Shown: piece after piece, positions 1 through 5,598 of the stretch
Layout of the letters: each line of letters opens with the position of its first letter
How positions within the stretch are numbered: position 1 is the stretch's first letter
Assembly (NCBI GenBank): GCA_029262935.1
Contig: JAJCYK010000507.1
Location: forward strand, 1-6,173
Direction of reading: 5' to 3'
DNA from: Cytophagales bacterium
GTDB lineage: Bacteria > Bacteroidota > Bacteroidia > Cytophagales > Cyclobacteriaceae
DNA length: 6,173 nt
The notes under the pieces: model-generated
Seen by the model: the letters and a program-made list of their open reading frames with translations, nothing else
Databases searched by the model: none
Told to the model about the DNA's origin: nothing
Program-made: the position numbers and the translations under genes

Positions 1-2
1 CA

Positions 3-155
3 GGTATGAAGGTGGAACATCCTAAGTTTGGATTTGGAAAAGTGTCCTCCTTGGATGATGACGGAGCCCAACGAAAAGCCAGGGTAAAGTTTGAAAATTT
101 TGGAGAGAAGACATTATTGCTTAGTTTTGCCAAATTAAAGATTCACGAGACTTGA
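3..155 (+). CDS. UvrD/PcrA-type DNA helicase, C-terminal end (5' truncated)
   Basis: Only the last 50 codons are present; the reading frame enters from the left edge and ends at TGA 153-155. The visible peptide starts GMKVEHPKFGFGKV, continues with a charged turn (SLDDDGAQRKARVKFENFG) and ends KTLLLSFAKLKIHET. This is the small Tudor-like domain that closes UvrD/PcrA/Rep-type superfamily 1A helicases: the 'V.HP.FG.G.V' strand, 'V.F...G.K.L.L.FAKL' and a short tail. In the family these are 3'-5' ATP-dependent helicases of repair and replication-fork maintenance, and in PcrA/UvrD this domain contacts RNA polymerase. The motor domains lie outside the window, so neither their integrity nor the choice between UvrD and PcrA can be judged. 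The next gene starts 9 bases after the stop in the same frame, suggesting cotranscription. Confidence 0.85.
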   Translation, partial: GMKVEHPKFGFGKVSSLDDDGAQRKARVKFENFGEKTLLLSFAKLKIHET

Positions 156-164
156 GATAAAGCG

Positions 165-818
165 ATGAGCGAGAACAACGAGTACAATACCGGCAGACCG
201 GAATTGATATTAAAAGAATACGGAAGAAATGTACAAAAACTAGTCAGTTACATTAAAGGTCTGGAGGATCCTGAAAAACGTAAACAATATTCGTACACGT
301 TAGTAGAACTAATGAAATTGATAAATCCGTCGCTTAAAGATGGCAATGAATATGCCCAAAAGTTATGGGATGATCTTTTTATTATTTCCGGATTTGACTT
401 AGAAGTTGATAGCCCTTTTCCAAAGCCCCCACCAGAGGTGCTCACAAGAAGGCCGGAAAATCTGGACTACAATACCCATAAGTTAAAGTATAAGCACTAC
501 GGCAGGAATATCGAGTTACTTATACAACAAGCTACAGAAATTGAAAATAAGGAAGAGCGCATGGACGCTACCATTTATCTTGGTAGATTAATGCGAAGTT
601 TTTACGGGGTATGGAACAAAGAAGTCGTGGATGAGGGAGTCATCGTAGACCATATTAAAGAGCTGTCTGAAGGCAAGTTAGATATTGACTTACAGACAGT
701 AAAAGAACAAAACTTATTTGAACCCACCTACAAAGAACGCCCTAAGCGCCCCAGCAGTAATAATAATAACAACGGCAAAAGAAGGGGTGGTGGCAAGCGC
801 AGAAAGAGCAACAATTAA
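165..818 (+). CDS. DUF4290 family protein with basic Asn-rich tail
   Basis: A 217-residue soluble protein with no signal peptide or membrane segment. I recognise it as the Bacteroidota DUF4290 family from its 'YNT...YGRN' motifs and its place just before murA; the molecular function is unknown. The globular part (about 1-185) is built from two related halves. Residues 6-50 and 101-143 share Y-N-T, Y-G-R-N, a Leu-rich helix, an acidic turn (EDPEKR / ENKEER) and an L..LM end, with identical spacing from GRN to LM. A Pro-rich linker (SPFPKPPPE, about 83-91) separates them. The tail (about 190-217) is disordered-looking, with five consecutive Asn, Gly triplets and about 11 Lys/Arg, which would suit binding RNA, DNA or another polyanion (inference). 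ATG 165 follows an in-frame stop by 9 bases with only a weak purine stretch as RBS, normal for this phylum. The stop overlaps murA's start by one base (TAATG), implying coupled translation. Confidence 0.85.
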   Translation: MSENNEYNTGRPELILKEYGRNVQKLVSYIKGLEDPEKRKQYSYTLVELMKLINPSLKDGNEYAQKLWDDLFIISGFDLEVDSPFPKPPPEVLTRRPENLDYNTHKLKYKHYGRNIELLIQQATEIENKEERMDATIYLGRLMRSFYGVWNKEVVDEGVIVDHIKELSEGKLDIDLQTVKEQNLFEPTYKERPKRPSSNNNNNGKRRGGGKRRKSNN

Positions 819-2125
819 TGGGCTCATTTAGAATTGAAGGTGGGCACCAGCTGCAAGGCGAAATAGTGCCTCAAGGCGCAAAAAATGAGGCACTGCAAAT
901 CATTTGCGCCGTATTACTAACTCCAGAACCGGTTACCATCCAAAACATTCCTCAGATCAGGGATGTTAAAAAGCTAATCCAATTACTTAAGGATATGGGG
1001 GTTAAGGTGGAAAACCTGTCCTCCGATACTTGCAGGTTTACCGCGGATGATGTGAATCTGGGTTATTTGGAAACAGATGATTTCAAAACCCAAGGCAGTG
1101 CTTTGAGGGGTTCCGTTATGATTTTAGGACCCTTGCTTGGCCGATTTGGGAAAGCCAAACTTCCCAAGCCAGGTGGTGACAAAATTGGTCGTAGACGCCT
1201 GGATACACACTTTATAGGATTTGAGAAACTTGGTGCGAATTTTAACTTCAACACTAAAGATGCCTTTTATCAAGTAGACGCCACCAAGCTTAAAGGGACA
1301 TACATGTTACTGGATGAAGCGTCAGTAACCGGTACCGCCAACATTCTGATGGCCGCCGTCTTAGCCGAAGGGGAAACAAAGATTTACAACGCGGCTTGCG
1401 AACCTTATTTACAACAACTTTGCAAAATGTTGGTGCGAATGGGAGCTAAAATCCAAGGCATTGGATCAAACTTGCTGGTGATTGAAGGCGTTGATGAATT
1501 AACAGGTACGGATCATCGCATGTTACCTGACATGATTGAGATAGGAAGTTTTATTGGCTTAGCTGCCATGACACAATCCGCACTCACTATAAAAAATGTG
1601 CACTATGAAGAGCTAGGGTTAATACCTGAGACTTTTCGTAAAATGGGTATAAAGTTTGACTTGGTGAATGATGATATTATCATTCCCGAGCAGGATCATT
1701 ACGAAATCGATTCTTACATTGACGGGAGTATAATGACCATCTCAGATGCACCTTGGCCCGGATTTACTCCAGATCTATTAAGCATCGTCTTGGTAGTAGC
1801 TACCCAGGCCAAAGGAACCATTTTGGTTCATCAAAAAATGTTTGAGAGTCGGCTGTTTTTCGTTGATAAATTAATTGAAATGGGTGCTCAAATAATTTTG
1901 TGTGACCCACATCGAGCCACGGTAATTGGCTTAGATCGCAAAAATGCCTTACGAGGTATTCAAATGACCTCACCGGACATTAGGGCTGGAGTATCTTTGC
2001 TTATAGCTGCTTTATCGGCCGGGGGTACCAGCGTAATACATAATGTAGAACAAATTGATCGAGGCTACCAAAATATAGACCAAAGGCTGATAAAGATAGG
2101 CGCCCACCTAGAACGCATTGATTAA
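818..2125 (+). CDS. murA: UDP-N-acetylglucosamine 1-carboxyvinyltransferase (MurA), Asp in place of catalytic-loop Cys
   Basis: Cytoplasmic enzyme for the first committed step of peptidoglycan synthesis, transferring enolpyruvate from phosphoenolpyruvate to UDP-GlcNAc. Length 435 is slightly above the 419 of E. coli MurA and the protein looks complete. Conserved residues seen: K22-N23 (GAKNEAL), the flexible loop KPGGDKIGRRRLD (117-129) with R126 matching E. coli R120, D319 in PGFTPD (E. coli D305, the proton acceptor), R389 in PDIRAG (E. coli R397) and the closing IDRGYQNID motif (413-421). In the loop the usual Cys (E. coli C115) is D121, codon 1178-1180. Enzymes with this Asp are active but are not alkylated by fosfomycin, as known for Mycobacterium tuberculosis, so intrinsic resistance is predicted. 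The start overlaps the preceding stop by one base and the next gene begins 6 bases after this stop. No second murA is visible here. Confidence 0.97.
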   Translation: MGSFRIEGGHQLQGEIVPQGAKNEALQIICAVLLTPEPVTIQNIPQIRDVKKLIQLLKDMGVKVENLSSDTCRFTADDVNLGYLETDDFKTQGSALRGSVMILGPLLGRFGKAKLPKPGGDKIGRRRLDTHFIGFEKLGANFNFNTKDAFYQVDATKLKGTYMLLDEASVTGTANILMAAVLAEGETKIYNAACEPYLQQLCKMLVRMGAKIQGIGSNLLVIEGVDELTGTDHRMLPDMIEIGSFIGLAAMTQSALTIKNVHYEELGLIPETFRKMGIKFDLVNDDIIIPEQDHYEIDSYIDGSIMTISDAPWPGFTPDLLSIVLVVATQAKGTILVHQKMFESRLFFVDKLIEMGAQIILCDPHRATVIGLDRKNALRGIQMTSPDIRAGVSLLIAALSAGGTSVIHNVEQIDRGYQNIDQRLIKIGAHLERID

Positions 2126-2130
2126 AGGAG
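2126..2130 (+). promoter_or_regulatory. Unusually close Shine-Dalgarno-like AGGAG
   Basis: AGGAG lies directly after the murA stop codon and only one base before ATG 2132, much closer than the usual 5-9 base spacing. The next in-frame start is Met15 (2174), which would destroy the signal peptide, so ATG 2132 remains the best start. Bacteroidota ribosomes depend little on Shine-Dalgarno pairing, so the element may be fortuitous. Confidence 0.35.
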
Positions 2131-2131
2131 C

Positions 2132-3013
2132 ATGAAAGATTTAATAATTTTCAGTTTACTAATAGTAAGCACCATGGCGTCCACTTGGGCACAAGAGGAG
2201 CTCCCTGCAGAACTGGAAATAATTAGTATTCATACTTTGGCCAATTATCCCGATCGATTTGACTTTAGCGGAATTGTCAAAAGCGAAACAGGATATCTTG
2301 CTATTGCAGATAAAATTTGGAACCGATATGTCTACAACATCAGGATAGATTCCAATCATTGGTATGTTACTGACAGCGTACAACTGGGTCTAGCAAATAA
2401 CACAGATCTTGAAGGAATTGATTTTTGTGATCAATCCGGGCTGTATTTTATTGATGAAAAGTTTAATAGGGCTTACCTCTATGATGGCTCCGGCCGCAGC
2501 GAAGTGATCTTTAATAAAGGATTGCTTAGAGGTGGCCATAAATGGGGTACAAATAGTGGTTTAGAGGGCATCGCGGTAGACTGCGAACGTAACGTGCTGT
2601 ACTTAGCCAAAGAAAGAGATCCTGGATTTATCGTTTCCTATGATATGGAAGATAAAGCCATATTGGATATTTTTAATCTACCTGATAGTAAAGGTGACGT
2701 CTCCGACCTTAAATTCGAAAATGACTTTTTATACCTGCTTGAACGCAATGAAAACTATGTCACAAAAATTAATGTTAAGACCAAGCAGGTAGTAGAAAAA
2801 GTATCGTATAAGGATGTTTGCAGTCATCCTGATGGCAAACTTTACAGCCATACGAAATATGGATTAGCGGAGGCCCTGCTACTCACTGAGGATGAAATTT
2901 GGATAGGTTTGGATAACAATGGCCTGCCTTTTTCAAGCCATGCCAGACAAGCATACCAATTAGTTGGCAACCAACCGGTGCTGATCAAATTCAAGCGTCC
3001 AGAAAATTTTTAA
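2132..3013 (+). CDS. Predicted secreted beta-propeller protein, SdiA-regulated (YjiK-like) family
   Basis: A 293-residue protein with an N-terminal signal peptide: a hydrophobic stretch at about residues 4-18 and probable cleavage after TWA20, before QEE. There is no lipobox Cys, so it is probably periplasmic or secreted. The mature part shows blade-like repeats typical of SdiA-regulated (YjiK-like) or phytase-esterase-like propellers: DFSGIV (44-49), TDLEGIDF (91-98), NSGLEGIAVD (141-150) followed by LYLAKERDPG, DVSDLKFEND (189-198), and YGLAEALLLTEDEIWIGLDNN (243-263). The recurring D/G-L-E-G-I signature starts each blade in these families. The substrate is unknown; related folds bind metal or act on phosphate or ester substrates, but no catalytic set can be assigned. 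It follows murA by 6 bases, so it is likely the last gene of the operon, and converges with dnaN across an 8-base gap. Fold class is fairly sure, exact family less so. Confidence 0.75.
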   Translation: MKDLIIFSLLIVSTMASTWAQEELPAELEIISIHTLANYPDRFDFSGIVKSETGYLAIADKIWNRYVYNIRIDSNHWYVTDSVQLGLANNTDLEGIDFCDQSGLYFIDEKFNRAYLYDGSGRSEVIFNKGLLRGGHKWGTNSGLEGIAVDCERNVLYLAKERDPGFIVSYDMEDKAILDIFNLPDSKGDVSDLKFENDFLYLLERNENYVTKINVKTKQVVEKVSYKDVCSHPDGKLYSHTKYGLAEALLLTEDEIWIGLDNNGLPFSSHARQAYQLVGNQPVLIKFKRPENF

Positions 3014-3018
3014 ATCCG

Positions 3019-3042
3019 ATGCTAAACGTAATTGTTTAGCAT
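3019..3042. terminator. Possible terminator hairpin between convergent genes
   Basis: A perfect 9-bp inverted repeat (ATGCTAAAC, 6-base loop GTAATT, GTTTAGCAT) starts 5 bases after the stop of the plus-strand propeller gene and contains the last codons and stop (3022-3024) of dnaN. Read on the minus strand, it is followed by CGGATTTAAAAATTTT, a loose U-rich tract that could support termination of dnaN. Read on the plus strand, no T-run follows. The stem is AT-rich with only 3 G-C pairs, so its strength is doubtful. Confidence 0.45.
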
Positions 3043-4146
3043 TACGGGCATAACCAATAGCAGAATATCCTCTTCCTCTTCGGACTCGCTAGGTATTATC
3101 AATCCCGCGCGATTAGGGGCAGATAATTGTAGCGTTACTTCTTTACAGCTTAAATTCGTTAGCATTTCAAGTAAGAACTTAGCATTAAAACCAATTTCGA
3201 TATCCTCCCCTTCATGTTCGCAGGATAGCCTTTCGTTGGCTTCGTTGGAAAAGTCCAAATCCTCAGCAGAAATTAACAACTCGCTTCCGGTAATCTTAAG
3301 ACGAACTTGATGAGTAGTTTTATTTGCATATATGGCAATACGCTTTAGTGAAGACAACAACTCCAAGCGGTCGATTACCATGGTATTTTGATTGTCAACA
3401 GGTATCACATTCTCGTAATCAGGGAAACGCTCGTCGATAAGACGACAAATCATTTGAATCTGATTAAACTTAAAATATGCGTTTGATACGTTATACTCAA
3501 TGCTCACGGGTGTGTTCTCGCCAGGCAAAGTAGTCTTCAACAAATTTAACGCTTTGCGTGGAATGATCATGGAATTTTCCATATCACTGACCACATCTAC
3601 CCTTCTATATCGAACCAATCGATGCCCATCCGTGGCCACAAATGTAGTATTACTATCACTTAAGTTTAAATATACGCCGGTCATTGCTGGGCGCAATTCA
3701 TCACTACTGGTAGCGAAGATGGTACTAGTAATGGCTTTACCCAAAACATCAGAAGAAACGTTAACATTATACCCATCTGCTACCGTTGGAACTTTAGGGA
3801 AATCAGTGGCATTTTCTCCGGCTAGTTTGTATCGACCATTATCGGAATTAATTTCCACACTGTACGTATCAGCATCTATTGAAAATGTAACAGGCTGCTC
3901 CGGTAAGTTCCGCAAGGTCTCCATTAATATTTTTGCAGGGACTGCTATACTGCCACTTTCCTTTGCTTCCACTTCCAGAGCTGTTATCATTGAAGTTTGT
4001 AAATCAGATGCTGTTATGGTTAACTGACCTGATTCTATCTCAAATAGAAAATTCTCTAAAATTGGCACTACTGGATTTGTGGTAATTACACCATTGATAG
4101 CTGATAGTTGCTTCAGTAGAGCGGAAGAAGAAACAATAAATCTCAT
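3022..4146 (-). CDS. dnaN: DNA polymerase III subunit beta (sliding clamp)
   Basis: The ring-shaped processivity factor that tethers DNA polymerase III and repair partners to DNA, acting as a homodimer. The 374-residue length fits the family (E. coli 366) and the usual three-domain layout (about 1-120, 121-250, 251-374). Recognised motifs: PVVPILENFLFEI (25-37), IAVPAKILMETLRNLP (67-82), TDGHRLVRYRR (172-182), IIPRKALNLLK (194-204), DERFPDYENVIP (238-249) and VMPVML (365-370). The last contains the Met-Pro-Met-like residues of the partner-binding pocket. An acidic loop, SESEEEED (353-360), precedes the final strand, and NNYV extends past the point where E. coli ends (MPMRL). ATG 4146 is a clear start with no Shine-Dalgarno sequence upstream, and a promoter matching the Bacteroidota consensus lies just ahead. 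dnaA and recF are not adjacent. The gene is convergent with the murA-cluster propeller gene and divergent from the TPR-propeller gene. Confidence 0.97.
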   Translation of the reverse strand: MRFIVSSSALLKQLSAINGVITTNPVVPILENFLFEIESGQLTITASDLQTSMITALEVEAKESGSIAVPAKILMETLRNLPEQPVTFSIDADTYSVEINSDNGRYKLAGENATDFPKVPTVADGYNVNVSSDVLGKAITSTIFATSSDELRPAMTGVYLNLSDSNTTFVATDGHRLVRYRRVDVVSDMENSMIIPRKALNLLKTTLPGENTPVSIEYNVSNAYFKFNQIQMICRLIDERFPDYENVIPVDNQNTMVIDRLELLSSLKRIAIYANKTTHQVRLKITGSELLISAEDLDFSNEANERLSCEHEGEDIEIGFNAKFLLEMLTNLSCKEVTLQLSAPNRAGLIIPSESEEEEDILLLVMPVMLNNYV

Positions 4147-4178
4147 ATTCAGTGATAAATTTAGTGTAGTATGGCTGG

Positions 4179-4208
4179 CAAATTTAAAAATAAAAAAGTT
4201 GAATGCAA
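4179..4208 (-). promoter_or_regulatory. Predicted dnaN promoter, Bacteroidota type
   Basis: On the minus strand a TTG (4208-4206) is followed after 19 bases by TAAATTTG (4186-4179), an exact match to the Bacteroidota sigma-factor consensus (-33 TTG, -7 TAnnTTTG). The transcription start would fall near 4173, giving a leader of roughly 27 bases before the dnaN ATG at 4146. The leader has no obvious Shine-Dalgarno sequence. Confidence 0.65.
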
Positions 4209-4248
4209 TCGAATAACTCCGGTTTAATTATATTAGTAAAAAGGGGTC

Positions 4249-5598
4249 TTGGAAAATATTAAAATCCTCAAAATCAATATACAACCGATCAACGTCAAAA
4301 CTGCGCTAAGTTTTAAACGTGTATTCATTCTATTAGTATTGGTGCTGGGTGTATTTACTCTTAAAAGCCAACCTAATACTCCTAAAGACTATCGCTATTA
4401 TTATGGTCAAGGCCAACAAGCTTGTTCCCGAAACGACTACGCCAATTGCCTAAGTCTCTTTAAGACCGCCAATGAATTACGTCCCGGACATCAAATCATT
4501 ATGTATCAACTGGCAAAGGCCTTTGCGCTTAATGATCAATTGGATAGCTCCAGTCATTTCTTAACCCGAGCACTTGCAATAAAGGCCGATTTCAATTTAA
4601 AAGACTCCGTTTTTCTAGCTTGGCAAGAAACCCCCCAATTTCAACGCCTCCATAAACTGCAACAACAATTGCTGCAAGTGGTACGAAAATCAGTACCCCA
4701 AGTGATTCTCAGAGAAAGAGACTTACATATCGAGTCGGTAGCCTATGACCCAAATGCCAAACGTTTCTACTTCGGCAGTGTTTACCAGCAAAAGATACTG
4801 TGGTCTCAACTTAACGATACTGTGATTCATAATTTCACCACAACGGGTCAAGATGATCTTTGGTCCGTATTTGGGATGAAAGTAGATGCTAATAAAAAGC
4901 AACTATGGGCATGTTCGGTCACCACAGAGAACATGATCAATAGCGATACTGCAAAAATCGAAAGGTCTGCCATTTTCAAATACGACCTTAAGAGTGGACG
5001 ATTATTGAAAAAATATCTTTTAGATGATCCCCAAGTAAGTCACTGGTTTGGAGATTTAACTATCAACGACCATGGAGATGTCTACATAAGTGATAGCAGA
5101 ACTAATAATATTTATAGTATTACGGAAGGGGCAGACAGCCTGTCGCTATTCCTCGCAGGTGATTCTTTCCTATCTTTACAGGGGTTGGATTTTGATGAAA
5201 CTCAAAGGTATCTGTTTGTATCAGACTATGTTTTGGGGCCACACAAAATAGATTTGACGTCTAAACAAGTGACTGCTATTACCTGCGATAATCCGGATAT
5301 AAGTTTAAAAGCCATTGATGGGTTGTATTATCACCAAAACTCCTTAGTCACCACACAAAATCAAGTAGTACCAATGCGTGTTGCTAAATACCAACTGGAT
5401 AAAACGGGAACCAAAGTGATTGGGGTGGACTATCTAGAAAAAGGTCATGATCTCTTAAATGAGCCAACCCTAGGCATAATAGAGGGGTCCGATTTTTACT
5501 ATGTGACAAACAGTCAATGGGGAGGTTACGACAAAAATCATCAGCCAAAGCCCTGGCAAGAACTTCAAGACATTTATATAATGAAAGTGGGTCTTTAA
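4249..5598 (+). CDS. Predicted exported TPR plus SMP-30-like beta-propeller protein
   Basis: A 449-residue protein when started at TTG 4249. An in-frame TAA at 4237-4239 limits the 5' end, and no ATG precedes the hydrophobic segment, so the start must be non-ATG: TTG 4249, or possibly ATT 4255, better spaced after AAGGGG (4241-4246). A basic stretch (SFKR, 21-24) and hydrophobic core (about 25-38) ending LKSQ form a signal peptide or anchor with an unusually long N-terminal region. Residues about 49-115 look like two TPR units (YYYGQGQQACSRNDYANCLSLF; YQLAKAFALNDQLDSSSHFL). From about 155 on, blades of an SMP-30/NHL-like propeller follow: HIESVAYDPNAKRFYFGSV (160-178), FGMKVDANKKQLWACSV, DLTINDHGDVYISDSRTNN (269-287), QGLDFDETQRYLFVSDY (311-327), AIDGLYYHQNSLVTTQNQ (355-372). 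Function unknown. It is divergent from dnaN and overlaps the DUF4340 stop codon. No convincing promoter of its own was seen. Confidence 0.75.
   Translation: MENIKILKINIQPINVKTALSFKRVFILLVLVLGVFTLKSQPNTPKDYRYYYGQGQQACSRNDYANCLSLFKTANELRPGHQIIMYQLAKAFALNDQLDSSSHFLTRALAIKADFNLKDSVFLAWQETPQFQRLHKLQQQLLQVVRKSVPQVILRERDLHIESVAYDPNAKRFYFGSVYQQKILWSQLNDTVIHNFTTTGQDDLWSVFGMKVDANKKQLWACSVTTENMINSDTAKIERSAIFKYDLKSGRLLKKYLLDDPQVSHWFGDLTINDHGDVYISDSRTNNIYSITEGADSLSLFLAGDSFLSLQGLDFDETQRYLFVSDYVLGPHKIDLTSKQVTAITCDNPDISLKAIDGLYYHQNSLVTTQNQVVPMRVAKYQLDKTGTKVIGVDYLEKGHDLLNEPTLGIIEGSDFYYVTNSQWGGYDKNHQPKPWQELQDIYIMKVGL

Noticed and set aside
1063..1254. Minus-strand open frame inside murA
   Set aside because: Overlaps the conserved catalytic-loop coding region of murA and shows no family resemblance.
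3032..3310. Plus-strand open frame of 92 codons antisense to the dnaN 3' end
   Set aside because: Ser-rich low-complexity translation mirroring dnaN's codons; no supporting signals.
3500..4027. Plus-strand open frame of 175 codons antisense to dnaN
   Set aside because: It lies wholly inside the clear dnaN gene, is Ser/Leu/Val-rich without any recognisable motif, and has no promoter or RBS; it is a shadow of dnaN codon usage.
4199..4232. Plus-strand promoter for the TPR-propeller gene (TTG 4199-4201 with TAATTATA 4225-4232)
   Set aside because: The -7 element has two mismatches to TAnnTTTG and the spacing is 23 rather than about 19 bases, so support is too weak.
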